From contig DHMD01000013.1 of NCBI GenBank assembly GCA_002405615.1, positions 2,866 through 12,035 of the forward strand: a stretch of 9,170 nucleotides of DNA, read 5' to 3'. The notes below the pieces were generated by a model, which was not told the DNA's origin, did not search any database, and worked only from the letters and a program-made list of their open reading frames with translations. Every line of letters begins with the position of its first letter. Within the stretch, counting starts at the first letter, position 1. Shown piece after piece: positions 1 through 6,765 of the stretch. Position numbers and translations under genes: made by a program. Origin of the DNA: Christensenella sp. UBA4651 (GTDB lineage: Bacteria; Bacillota; Clostridia; Christensenellales; UBA1242).

Positions 1-237
1 GTTTAGCACTAGGTTATTTGCCTCAGTGGCGCTACCTGTAAAAATTATGCGGTCATCAGGACTCGCTCCTAGCAAGTTGAGCAAAGTTTCACGAGCCTTG
101 TTTAGGTCGTTTTTGACACAAATTGCGGGATGATAAATTGAGGACGGGTTAAAGAAGTTCTCAACGCTATATTTTGCCACAAACTCTGCAACCTCTCTGC
201 GAGTTTGGGTCGTAGCCGAGTTATCCAAATAAATCAT
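1..237 (-). CDS. Cysteine desulfurase (NifS/IscS family), N-terminal part, runs off left edge
   Basis: This is the first 79 codons of a PLP-dependent cysteine desulfurase, which takes sulfur from cysteine for Fe-S cluster assembly or tRNA thiolation. The translation begins MIYLDNSATTQTRREV, the standard family opening (YLDNxATT). It continues with FNPSSIYH, and residues 65-74 read FTGSATEANN, matching the family's FTSGATEANN cofactor-binding segment. The reading frame is open to base 1, so the PLP lysine and the catalytic cysteine loop lie outside the window. The ATG at 235-237 follows a strong GGAGG ribosome binding site that overlaps the pheT stop codon region. The gap to pheT is 12 bp, so it is probably co-transcribed and perhaps translationally coupled. 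The family is secure from the motifs. Whether it is an IscS, NifS or specialised tRNA-thiolation type cannot be decided from this fragment. Confidence 0.9.
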   Translation of the reverse strand, partial: MIYLDNSATTQTRREVAEFVAKYSVENFFNPSSIYHPAICVKNDLNKARETLLNLLGASPDDRIIFTGSATEANNLVLN

Positions 238-249
238 ATACTCCCTCCT

Positions 250-2634
250 CTATGCACGCAGTTGCGCCTCAAAGTTTGTACCAAGTTGTCCCAAAATCTT
301 GTCAAAGGCGGCATTGACTTCCTCTTGTGTGAGAGTAGAATCAGCCTTTCTAAAAGTTAGGTTAAAGGCAACACTCTTTTTGCCACTTGCTACTTGCTCA
401 CCCTCGTAAATATCAAATAATTCCACATCTTCGAGGATATTGCCTGCTGCCTTTTTGATAGACAACATCATATCGCCGACACGCACTTTTTTGTCAACTA
501 CTACTGCCAAATCTCTGTAAGCGGCTGGGAATTTTGGCAACGCTTTGATTTTTTTGAATTTCTTTGCAGGTAATTTGTCGAGGTTGATTTCGAGATAGTA
601 ACAATCCTCTTTGATGTCAAAGTTGTGAGTAACCTGAGGGTGAACCTTACCCACTAAACCTACTACTTGATTACCAATCATAATGCTAGCACAGATATTT
701 GGGTGCATAAAAGGAATGTTTGTAGGTTTGTACGCAAAAGTGATATTTAACTTGCTAGAAATCAATTCTGCCAAACTTTTTAGTTCAAAAAAGTCTGTCT
801 TGCCCGTAGCCAAGTACGCCAAAACCTTATTTTCAGTCGGAATACGGTTTTGCTCACTGCGGTCGTTTAGGAATACCTTACCGATTTCACAAATTTTGAT
901 ATTATTATTTTTGTGGCTCTCATTGAAACTTGCCACACCGAGCAAACTACTAATCATTTGCCTACGCATAATGCTGTAATCTAGGCTCAATGGATTGGTA
1001 ATTTGCACACAATCACGCAACTCATCATTCTCTGGTAGCAACAACTTGTCTAGTTCGACAGGGGAACGGAAACCATAGGTACGCACCTGATATGCGCCAG
1101 TTGACAAGGCGTAGTATAGGATTTCGTTTGCTAATGACATCTTTGCGTCCATTCCACCAGCCATAGATGCGGTATTTTCTCCGTAAGTTGGCTTAATCGC
1201 ATTAAAGCCGTAGAAGCGTATGATTTCCTCGATAATGTCCGCAGGTTTGCTAATATCCTCCCTAATTGCGGGCGCAGTGCATTCTAGGTACTCATCATCA
1301 ATTACTTGTGTCTTGATTTCCAAAGAATTGAGAATTGCTACCATTTCGTCAACAGGAATTTCGATTCCTAGCATTGCTGCAATGTCAGAGATTTTGACAA
1401 CAACTACATTACCGTCCTTGCGAGGCTCGCCCACTCTAATGAGTCTATCGTTTACTTTACCAAGACCACATTCACACGCCAATTCCAAAGCCCTCTCCAT
1501 ACCGATACCAGCGAGGACAGAAGCGACACCACGCTCAAATCTCGCACTAGCGTCCGTACGCAAACCTAACGCCCTAGACGTGCGGCGAATACTTACACGG
1601 TCATAAATTGCACTCTCGATGACGATATTCTGGGTTGTATCCGAGATAGAAAACTCTTTTCCGCCCATTACGCCCGCGATTCCGATAGGTTTATCGCAAT
1701 CTGCCACAACGACCATATCAGGGGTGAGAGCATACTCCTTGTCATCAAAACCGACCAGAGTTTCGCCAACTTTTGCTTTACGAATGATGATTTTTTGCCC
1801 AGCAATCTTGTCATAGTCGAATGCGTGAATAGGCTGTCCAGTTTCCCAAAGAATGTAATTTGTTAGGTCAACGGCGGCGTTCTTCGGCTTAATTCCAATA
1901 GCGTTTAGCCTGCGCTTGATAACTTCTCTTGACGGTGCAATTTGACAATCAGAAATTACGCCAGCATAATACAGAGGACAAGCGTCTGTGCAAACCTCGA
2001 CCGAGAGAGGCAATTTTGCCTTAACTGCGTCAATAGTATATTTTTTTGCCTTAAATTCCCTACCCAAAGCAACCGCCAACTCTTTGGCTAATCCCATAAC
2101 ACTCTGGCAATCTGGGCGGTTTGCCAAAACTTTGATATCCAAAACAACATCATCTAACCCCAAAAATTCAGCGATTTGCTGACCTTCGTGAGCGGTCTCG
2201 TCAAGAATCATAATGCCATCAACTAGGGCGTTTGGATAGACTGAATCATCAATTTGCAACTCTTCCCCAGAGCATAGCATACCCTCGGACAACTCGCCAC
2301 GCATATTTGTAGTTTTTATCAAAACACCGTTTGGTAAATCTGCGCCATCTAGAGCGCAAGGCACTAGTGCCCCCTCAAATACATTGGTAGCGGCGGTCAG
2401 AATCTGCACCATTTCGCCATTGCCTAGCGAAATTGTACAAATCTGCAATTTGTCTGCATTAGGGTGTCTAGCGAGTTTGACAATACGACCAACCTTGACT
2501 CTCTCCATACCTTTGCCGAGGTCGTGTACCTCCTCCACCTCAAAGCCGATATTAATAAATCTGTCTACGATTTGATTTAGACTAACGCCACTCAAATCAA
2601 CAAAATCTTCTAACCATTTTTTTGTAACAATCAT
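250..2634 (-). CDS. pheT: Phenylalanine--tRNA ligase beta subunit
   Basis: This is the 794-residue beta chain of the cytoplasmic (alpha-beta)2 PheRS that charges tRNA-Phe. Its length matches bacterial PheT (about 795-805). Visible in order: the EMAP-II/OB-type tRNA-binding domain at about residues 40-150 (RHPNADKLQI at 56-65, MRGELSEGMLCS at 111-122); the B3/B4 editing region, introduced by LANRPDCQS near residue 170; the B5 and catalytic-like core domains; and a C-terminal FDX-ACB anticodon-binding domain over roughly the last 93 residues (KFPAAYRDLAVVV). The start MIVTKKWLEDFV is typical of the family and is preceded by AGGAGAG. It begins 9 bp after the pheS stop, so it is second in the pheS-pheT operon and falls under the same T-box control. 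There is no internal disruption. Confidence 0.98.
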   Translation of the reverse strand: MIVTKKWLEDFVDLSGVSLNQIVDRFINIGFEVEEVHDLGKGMERVKVGRIVKLARHPNADKLQICTISLGNGEMVQILTAATNVFEGALVPCALDGADLPNGVLIKTTNMRGELSEGMLCSGEELQIDDSVYPNALVDGIMILDETAHEGQQIAEFLGLDDVVLDIKVLANRPDCQSVMGLAKELAVALGREFKAKKYTIDAVKAKLPLSVEVCTDACPLYYAGVISDCQIAPSREVIKRRLNAIGIKPKNAAVDLTNYILWETGQPIHAFDYDKIAGQKIIIRKAKVGETLVGFDDKEYALTPDMVVVADCDKPIGIAGVMGGKEFSISDTTQNIVIESAIYDRVSIRRTSRALGLRTDASARFERGVASVLAGIGMERALELACECGLGKVNDRLIRVGEPRKDGNVVVVKISDIAAMLGIEIPVDEMVAILNSLEIKTQVIDDEYLECTAPAIREDISKPADIIEEIIRFYGFNAIKPTYGENTASMAGGMDAKMSLANEILYYALSTGAYQVRTYGFRSPVELDKLLLPENDELRDCVQITNPLSLDYSIMRRQMISSLLGVASFNESHKNNNIKICEIGKVFLNDRSEQNRIPTENKVLAYLATGKTDFFELKSLAELISSKLNITFAYKPTNIPFMHPNICASIMIGNQVVGLVGKVHPQVTHNFDIKEDCYYLEINLDKLPAKKFKKIKALPKFPAAYRDLAVVVDKKVRVGDMMLSIKKAAGNILEDVELFDIYEGEQVASGKKSVAFNLTFRKADSTLTQEEVNAAFDKILGQLGTNFEAQLRA

Positions 2635-2643
2635 TTCTCTCTC

Positions 2644-3666
2644 CTACTTACTTTGCTTCAACAAATTAATATTATTCTCGTACAAATCTCTCAAATCTTC
2701 TACGCCGTACTTTAACATTGCGAGCCTATCCAGCCCGAAGCCCGCAGCAAAACCTCTAAATTTGTGAGTATCTATGCCGCAACCTTCCAAAACATTTGGA
2801 TGAACCATACCAGCGCCCAAAATCTCTATATAGCCTGTCCCTTTGCAAGTAGAACAGCCTTTGCCACCACACTTGCCACAAACTGCGTCAATCTCAACAC
2901 TAGGCTCGGTAAATGGGAAGTAACTTGGACGCACACGAATCTCGGTTTTCTCTCCCAAAATGTGCTTTAGCACCTGCTCGATTGTGCCGATTAGGTCTGC
3001 TAAAGTAACATTCTCATCAACGCATAGTATCTCCAACTGCTCAAAAATTGGCGAATGGGTCGCATCTACCTCATCAATTCGATACGCATTACCAGCCGAA
3101 ATCATCTTGATAGGTGGGGCTTGATTTTCCATAGTCCTAACTTGCATAGCAGACGTGTGCGTACGCAAAACAGTTTCACTGTCTATATAAAAAGTATCCT
3201 GCATTTCCCTCGCTGGGTGGTCTTTTGGTACGTTGAGTTTCTCAAAACAGTACATATCTGTTTCAATATCTGTGCCGTCCTTTAACTCATAGCCACGCTC
3301 AATCAAAAAGTCGATGATATCTTTTTTAAGAGCCTCGATTGGGTGCATAGTCCCGAAATTTGCTGGGCTAACAGGGATTGTAACGTCTACACTCTCTTTT
3401 GCCAACTTTTCATTTAGAATTGCCGTACTGAGTTCGTTCTCTTTGTTCTTAAATAGAGAAACCAACTTATCACGCAATTCGTTGAGTTGCTCTCCCATTG
3501 CACGCCTCTCCTCAGCAACCATTTCACGCAAGTTTTTCATCATACCAGCCAAAGCACCGTTCTTACCCAAATAGTTTGCACTGGTTTGAGTGAGCATAAC
3601 CTTGTCGCCGACATTCTTTAATTTTTCTCTTGCTTCATCATAAATTTTCTGTAAATTCTCTAACAT
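2644..3666 (-). CDS. pheS: Phenylalanine--tRNA ligase alpha subunit
   Basis: This is the 340-residue catalytic alpha chain of PheRS, a class II synthetase that activates phenylalanine and transfers it to tRNA-Phe. Residues 1-85 form the N-terminal tRNA-binding coiled coil and include YLGKNGAL. The catalytic domain shows RTHTSAMQVR at 168-177, the motif-2 region ending DATHSPIFEQLE at 201-212, and motif 3 with GFGLDR at 309-314. Cysteines at 263, 266, 271 and 274 form the CxxC...CxxC insert ahead of GTGYIEILG; this is known in many Firmicute PheS proteins and is not unusual here. The ATG follows AAGGAGT at the right distance. Upstream lies a T-box leader whose specifier is a Phe codon, which independently confirms the assignment. 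Confidence 0.98.
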   Translation of the reverse strand: MLENLQKIYDEAREKLKNVGDKVMLTQTSANYLGKNGALAGMMKNLREMVAEERRAMGEQLNELRDKLVSLFKNKENELSTAILNEKLAKESVDVTIPVSPANFGTMHPIEALKKDIIDFLIERGYELKDGTDIETDMYCFEKLNVPKDHPAREMQDTFYIDSETVLRTHTSAMQVRTMENQAPPIKMISAGNAYRIDEVDATHSPIFEQLEILCVDENVTLADLIGTIEQVLKHILGEKTEIRVRPSYFPFTEPSVEIDAVCGKCGGKGCSTCKGTGYIEILGAGMVHPNVLEGCGIDTHKFRGFAAGFGLDRLAMLKYGVEDLRDLYENNINLLKQSK

Positions 3667-3680
3667 AATTACTCCTTTTC

Positions 3681-3720
3681 AAAAAAAGAAAGACTCCCCC
3701 CTAATTTTAGGGCGAAGTCT
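3681..3720 (-). terminator. Intrinsic terminator of the pheS T-box
   Basis: On the minus strand AGACTTCGCCCTAA pairs with TTAGGGGGGAGTCT (bases 3691-3720) with a single G-G mismatch, followed by TTCTTTTTTT (3681-3690). The 5' arm lies directly next to the T-box core, as expected for mutually exclusive antiterminator and terminator folds. Confidence 0.93.
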
Positions 3721-3824
3721 CCGCGGTACCACCTAAATTCTCTATAAAATAGAGCACTCTCTCTGTTTTTACGCAACATATACGCCAATTGCCTACTATT
3801 ATTTCGGCAATGGTGCTCCAAAGT

Positions 3825-3827
3825 GAA
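3825..3827 (-). promoter_or_regulatory. T-box specifier codon UUC (Phe)
   Basis: These three bases read TTC on the minus strand, directly after the GAA of the loop-E motif and before A-C. Their place in the internal loop below the GTCATC/GATGAC helix marks them as the codon read by the tRNA anticodon. UUC fits the downstream pheS gene. Confidence 0.88.
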
Positions 3828-3938
3828 TTCGTCATCGTACATAATGAGGACATCTCAGCCACTCGCCCTCTCTCTGTAAAATGCCAATAGATGACTACTA
3901 ATCTTCTTCCACGCATCTCTATTAAATTGTATGGAATT

Positions 3939-3967
3939 ATTATACCAGTAAATTAGCATCTTGTCAA
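3939..3967 (-). promoter_or_regulatory. Consensus sigma-A promoter for the pheST T-box transcript
   Basis: On the minus strand TTGACA (3962-3967) and TATAAT (3939-3944) are both perfect and are separated by exactly 17 bp. Transcription should start near 3932, giving a leader of about 265 nt before pheS. The -35 box lies 14 bp beyond the stop codon of the yunB-like gene. Confidence 0.93.
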
Positions 3968-3980
3968 GGAATTTTTTGAT

Positions 3981-4688
3981 TTAACCTGGAATTAAGTTCA
4001 TCATTTCATCAAGACTTGTTGAATTGAGATATGTGTCGGGAACTTTACCTATAATGATTGACTCGCATAGCAGAATCTGCGTATTCGTCTTGATTGTTCT
4101 GCTTGCCGTTGGCAACACCATACTCACTGACGCTTGCATATTCATATAGATACGGTGATTGGTCTGGTTGATACCAGCACTCGTAAATTCCGAATAAAAA
4201 GACGATGATAGTGTGCCGATTGGTTGCACCTTAAAATAAATATTAGGCCCGACACCTACCAAAAATGGTATACCAGATAGTGTGCCTAACGGAATATCCA
4301 CTCCCTCACTTCCCGATAATTGCAAATTTTGTTGTGCTAGTTTGCCTACCTCTCTCGCTAATTTGTTGATAAGCACAGAGCGAACCTGAAAGGCGGTAAT
4401 TTGCCCATTTGAATCCGTCTTGATTTCTATCAATTCATCATAGAGATTTGGCGTATTGATGACAGATTGGATAGCGCTACTGACCGATTGAGCGGTAATT
4501 GATTGGACTTTTGCCTCGCTAATTGTAATGATGACTGGGTTGATATATAGATTAAAAAACAAGAAGATTGACAACAAAATCGCAAACAAAATGGACAAGA
4601 ATACTATAATCCTTGCCTTGTGCGATAATCTCCGTTTCCTTTTTATGCGCATACTAACATATATGCAAGATGACCTAAATTGTTTCAT
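3981..4688 (-). CDS. yunB: Sporulation protein YunB-like
   Basis: The product is 235 residues, or 223 if the second Met is used. It has a very basic N-terminus (MRIKRKRRLSHKAR from residue 13) and one transmembrane segment at about 26-50. The extracytoplasmic domain carries the YunB signatures: NPVIITISEAKVQSI after the membrane segment, DIPLGTLSGIP at 131-141, the strongly conserved SAGINQTNHRIY at 170-181, and VPDTY at 216-220. In Bacillus subtilis YunB is a mother-cell (sigma-E) sporulation protein whose biochemical role is unsettled; location at the forespore-facing membrane is inference. The start is uncertain. Neither ATG (4686-4688 or 4650-4652) has a good Shine-Dalgarno, and the second gives the more family-like N-terminus. 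I found no convincing sigma-E promoter. No terminator separates it from the pheS promoter, so read-through into the T-box is possible. Confidence 0.88.
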   Translation of the reverse strand: MKQFRSSCIYVSMRIKRKRRLSHKARIIVFLSILFAILLSIFLFFNLYINPVIITISEAKVQSITAQSVSSAIQSVINTPNLYDELIEIKTDSNGQITAFQVRSVLINKLAREVGKLAQQNLQLSGSEGVDIPLGTLSGIPFLVGVGPNIYFKVQPIGTLSSSFYSEFTSAGINQTNHRIYMNMQASVSMVLPTASRTIKTNTQILLCESIIIGKVPDTYLNSTSLDEMMNLIPG

Positions 4689-4735
4689 TTTTTGTCTGAA
4701 TTTTGTTTTTGGGTCTATACAAATTTGTTTTTTTG

Positions 4736-4763
4736 TGTTATAATTTGAGTATAATTAGAGGTG
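4736..4763 (+). promoter_or_regulatory. Candidate extended -10 promoter and RBS of the acetyltransferase gene
   Basis: TGtTATAAT at 4736-4744 is an extended -10. A weak -35 (TATACA, 4716-4721) lies 17 bp upstream. Transcription from about 4751 would leave a short leader carrying the GAGGTG ribosome binding site (4758-4763), 5 nt before the ATG at 4769. A second TATAAT at 4750-4755 lies too close to the start codon to be the better choice. Confidence 0.6.
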
Positions 4764-4768
4764 AAGAA

Positions 4769-5245
4769 ATGAAGTATGTAACTTATACAGACAAGCAAAG
4801 ACGAGCACTTTGCTGGCAAGACAAAAAGTATATGAAAGAGCAAATTGACAAGGTAATGCAAGCCGTTGGCAAGCCTCAATTCGATATTAAATTTATGACG
4901 GGCGATTTGACCATCTTGTGCCTAGATAAACGAAAAGTTGCGGGATTTATACATATTCTACCCGAGGATAGTTTTTACGAAGGTGTAGAGCGAAAAGAAC
5001 GGAGTGATGGTATGTATGTAGACTACATAGCAGTTGCTCCGCAGTACCAGCACAAACACATCGCAAGCAATCTCTATATGCTCGCAGTTATGGAATTGGA
5101 GAAACAAAAAGCGGAAACATTAAGTGCGGTTTTGCTTGATGAGTATAGTCGCAGAGCATTCGAAAAAACAGCAGAAAAACGAAATCTAGAAATCACGAAA
5201 TCGAATGTTTGTTGCACTGAAACTATGGAATTGACAAAACAATAG
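4769..5245 (+). CDS. GNAT-like N-acetyltransferase, small
   Basis: This 158-residue protein probably transfers an acetyl group from acetyl-CoA. Its substrate cannot be told from sequence. The GNAT core is recognisable at about residues 47-135: a strand pair around LTILCLDKRKVAGFIHILP, then VDYIAVAPQYQHKHIAS at 84-100, corresponding to strand beta-4 plus motif A, and a following helix NLYMLAVMELEKQK. The usual motif-A signature Q/RxxGxG/A appears here as QHKHIAS, with both glycines absent, so pyrophosphate binding may be altered. The ATG at 4769 is chosen over an open upstream extension because GAGGTG is correctly spaced before it and the family homology begins after it. It is divergent from the yunB-like gene, convergent with spoVAE, and monocistronic. 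The C-terminal third is divergent. Fold confidence is moderate to good; there is no basis for a specific name. Confidence 0.75.
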   Translation: MKYVTYTDKQRRALCWQDKKYMKEQIDKVMQAVGKPQFDIKFMTGDLTILCLDKRKVAGFIHILPEDSFYEGVERKERSDGMYVDYIAVAPQYQHKHIASNLYMLAVMELEKQKAETLSAVLLDEYSRRAFEKTAEKRNLEITKSNVCCTETMELTKQ

Positions 5246-5273
5246 AAATAAGCACCGAAAGGGTGCTTATTTC
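5245..5273. terminator. Bidirectional terminator between convergent genes
   Basis: GAAATAAGCACC (5245-5256) pairs perfectly with GGTGCTTATTTC (5262-5273) around a GAAAG loop. On the plus strand it ends the acetyltransferase transcript (tail GTTTT). On the minus strand it ends the spoVAD-spoVAE transcript (tail TATTGTTTTG). The spoVAE stop codon lies inside its right arm and the acetyltransferase stop touches its left arm. Confidence 0.85.
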
Positions 5274-5632
5274 GTTTTACTACTAAAAATTAGTGCGACC
5301 AAGAAACCTGCAAAAATCGCTATTGCTAGTCCACCTGCTGTTGCGGTGAGTCCTCCTGTGAACACGCCTAATAGCCCCATACTTTGCCCTGCATCTATTG
5401 CACCACGAGCGAGGCTTGCCCCAAAACCGACTATCGGCACGGATATGCCCGAGCCCGCAAAATCATAAATATACTTGTACGCCCCTGCTGCCTCCAAAAT
5501 CGCTCCGAGTACTAGAAATGTAACCAAGATTCTGGCACTTGTCATTTTGGTAGTGATAATCAATATTTGTCCAATTAGGCAGACCAGTCCGCCTATTGCA
5601 AAGACTTTGAGATACATTAATGGGTCAAACAT
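5267..5632 (-). CDS. spoVAE: Stage V sporulation protein AE (SpoVAEb type)
   Basis: This is a 121-residue hydrophobic protein of the SpoVAC/SpoVAEB family, part of the inner-membrane apparatus that imports Ca-dipicolinate into the forespore and releases it at germination. Membrane segments lie at about 8-27 (with GGLVCLIGQIL), 33-53 (FLVLGAILEAAGAY) and 95-117 (AIAIFAGFLVALIF). Between them is the conserved FAGSGISVPIVGFGASLARGA (in two parts, about 58-78), which matches the family's FAGxGxxVPIxxFGxSLxxGA. The length (about 116-121) and the lack of a long N-terminal extension favour SpoVAEb over the paralogue SpoVAC. Its ATG overlaps the spoVAD stop by one base (TAATG) and follows GGAGGAG, so the two are translationally coupled. 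Confidence 0.93.
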   Translation of the reverse strand: MFDPLMYLKVFAIGGLVCLIGQILIITTKMTSARILVTFLVLGAILEAAGAYKYIYDFAGSGISVPIVGFGASLARGAIDAGQSMGLLGVFTGGLTATAGGLAIAIFAGFLVALIFSSKTK

Positions 5633-6645
5633 TATTTCTCCTCCTCGTTTATAAATGATACTGCGTGAGCGATTGCTGGAATTGAATTACCTTGTTGACT
5701 AGACAATGTACTCATCAATGCTCCTGTGGCTACAAACAAAACCCTATTTAACTCGCCCTTTTTCATTCTATCGAACACATAACTATTGAGAATACTTGCT
5801 CCGCAACCGCAGCCGCTACCGCCCATAAAGGTCTTTTGTGTATTGTTAAATATCATTTGTCCGCAATCGCTATAATTGTTGCCCAAATGAAAGCCTTTGT
5901 ATTCGAGTAAATCAATCAAAATTTCGCTCCCCAATTTCCCCAAATCGCCCGTCAAAATCAAATCATAATAATCTGGCGTTCTATTTGTTTCTATAAAGTG
6001 TGCGTTTAATAATTCTGCTGCCGCTGGTGCCATTGCGGCACCCATATTATTTACATCGGTTACATCCCAATCGACAACCTTGCCAATTGTGCCACATTCG
6101 AGTGTTATACCCTTATCGGCTTTACCCAAAATAGTGCAACCCATACCAGTTACAGTCCACTGTGATGACGGCGGGCGTTGCGTGCCTAATTCTAGCGGAT
6201 AGCGGAACTGCTTTTCTGCACTGCTGAAATGACTTCCTGTTGCACAAGCGACTTTTTCTCCAAATCCGCCGTCAACAAAACAAGCGCCTAATAATAGTGA
6301 TTCCGCCATAGTGCTACACGCACCAAAAAGCCCAAAATACGGTACTTGGAGCGCTCGTGCAGAGAAACTACTACTGATTATTTGGTTCATCAAATCGCCA
6401 GCAAACAAGGCACTAATATCATCCACATTTATACCTGCCGAGTTGATTGCTTGTGCAATAGTGTGATGCATCATCTTGAACTCGGCTTTTTCGTAACTTT
6501 TTTCTCCGTAAGCGTCATCTTTTAACACTTCGTGAAAATATTTGCCGAAATTCCCCTCCCCCTCCTTTGGCCCCACGAGGGAATAGCTACCTAGCACCTT
6601 GGGCTTGTTTGTAAAAAATATAGTTTGCTTACAACTCTTGGTCAT
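5632..6645 (-). CDS. spoVAD: Stage V sporulation protein AD
   Basis: This is a 337-residue SpoVAD with a thiolase/ketosynthase fold, the same length as the B. subtilis protein (about 338). In that organism SpoVAD binds dipicolinic acid on the outer face of the spore inner membrane and is needed for its uptake. Visible conserved stretches are VLGSYSLVGPKEGEG near the start, the thiolase-like cysteine in LFGACSTM (Cys110), GSHFSSAEKQFRYPLELG at 137-154, the Trp-Thr-Val-Thr-Gly segment at 163-167, and the C-terminal IPAIAHAV. The ATG at 6643-6645 is chosen because AAAGGAGA sits 5 nt before it and because it gives the family N-terminus; an upstream in-frame ATG adds 17 residues that do not resemble SpoVAD. 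It heads a two-gene operon with spoVAE. No spoVAC is present upstream. Confidence 0.96.
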   Translation of the reverse strand: MTKSCKQTIFFTNKPKVLGSYSLVGPKEGEGNFGKYFHEVLKDDAYGEKSYEKAEFKMMHHTIAQAINSAGINVDDISALFAGDLMNQIISSSFSARALQVPYFGLFGACSTMAESLLLGACFVDGGFGEKVACATGSHFSSAEKQFRYPLELGTQRPPSSQWTVTGMGCTILGKADKGITLECGTIGKVVDWDVTDVNNMGAAMAPAAAELLNAHFIETNRTPDYYDLILTGDLGKLGSEILIDLLEYKGFHLGNNYSDCGQMIFNNTQKTFMGGSGCGCGASILNSYVFDRMKKGELNRVLFVATGALMSTLSSQQGNSIPAIAHAVSFINEEEK

Positions 6646-6665
6646 AATTTTCTCCTTTATTAAAA

Positions 6666-6694
6666 TATTATAGCCCAAAACGCGGATTGTAAAC
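6666..6694 (-). promoter_or_regulatory. Candidate forespore-type (sigma-F/G) promoter of spoVAD-spoVAE
   Basis: On the minus strand GTTTA (6690-6694) and GGCTATAATA (6666-6675) are separated by 14 bp. They fit the relaxed sigma-F consensus GYWTA / GGnnAnAnT. The same bases also offer a sigma-A-like TATAAT with TTTACA only 15 bp away, which is short. spoVA operons are forespore-expressed in Bacillus, which favours the first reading. It lies about 20-50 bp before the start codon. Confidence 0.45.
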
Positions 6695-6726
6695 AAAAAA
6701 ATGAAATATCTAGTAATACTTCATTT
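6695..6726 (-). terminator. Probable terminator of the PAP2 gene
   Basis: On the minus strand AAATGAAGTAT pairs with ATATTTCATTT (one G-U pair) around TACTAG and is followed by a run of Ts. The stem is AT-rich, so it is moderate in strength. It lies between the PAP2 gene and the spoVAD promoter and would separate their transcripts. Confidence 0.6.
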
Positions 6727-6745
6727 TGTAGATTATTGGTTAAAA

Positions 6746-6760
6746 ATCGTGTATCACGAT
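6746..6760. repeat. Short perfect inverted repeat after the PAP2 stop codon
   Basis: ATCGTG and CACGAT flank three bases. On the minus strand it lies 5 nt after the PAP2 stop and is followed by TTTT, so it may act as a first weak terminator ahead of the hairpin at 6695-6726. A protein-binding site cannot be excluded. Confidence 0.5.
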
Positions 6761-6765
6761 AGTAT

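Larger units (their letters stand above)
3681..3932 (-). ncRNA. T-box leader (tRNA-Phe-sensing riboswitch) of pheST
   Basis: The 5' leader of pheS senses uncharged tRNA-Phe and decides between termination and read-through. Read on the minus strand it holds, in order: (1) stem I, with GTCATC pairing to GATGAC just above the specifier loop; (2) a loop-E motif, AGTA on the 5' side opposite GAA on the 3' side; (3) the specifier TTC (plus-strand 3825-3827) followed by the usual purine A, giving Phe; (4) a stem-III hairpin with ATTGCC and GGCAAT arms; (5) the T-box core AGGTGGTACCGCGG (3721-3734), whose bulge pairs with the tRNA acceptor end; (6) an intrinsic terminator at 3691-3720. The 5' end is placed about 7 nt below the -10 box and is an estimate. 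The 314 bp between pheS and the neighbouring gene are filled by this element and its promoter. Confidence 0.96.

Noticed and set aside
683..2575. Several plus-strand open frames of 63-128 codons inside pheT
   Set aside because: They are antisense shadows of a fully conserved pheT sequence, and none has a ribosome binding site or recognisable domain.
2905..2980. The four-cysteine cluster in PheS as a novel zinc-finger insertion
   Set aside because: CxxC...CxxC followed by TG(W/Y)IEILG is a known feature of Firmicute PheS proteins.
2764..3574. Plus-strand open frames inside pheS
   Set aside because: They are antisense to conserved PheS motifs and show no independent coding signal.
3707..3916. 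A 69-codon open frame on the minus strand between pheS and the yunB-like gene
   Set aside because: It lies wholly inside the T-box leader and its bases are explained by stem I, stem III and the T-box core. It has no ribosome binding site and no protein-like composition.
4636..4688. Possible sigma-E promoter for the yunB-like gene (CATATATG, CATAAAAA)
   Set aside because: No -35 box matching the sigma-E consensus lies at the right spacing, and both candidate -10 boxes fall inside the possible coding region.
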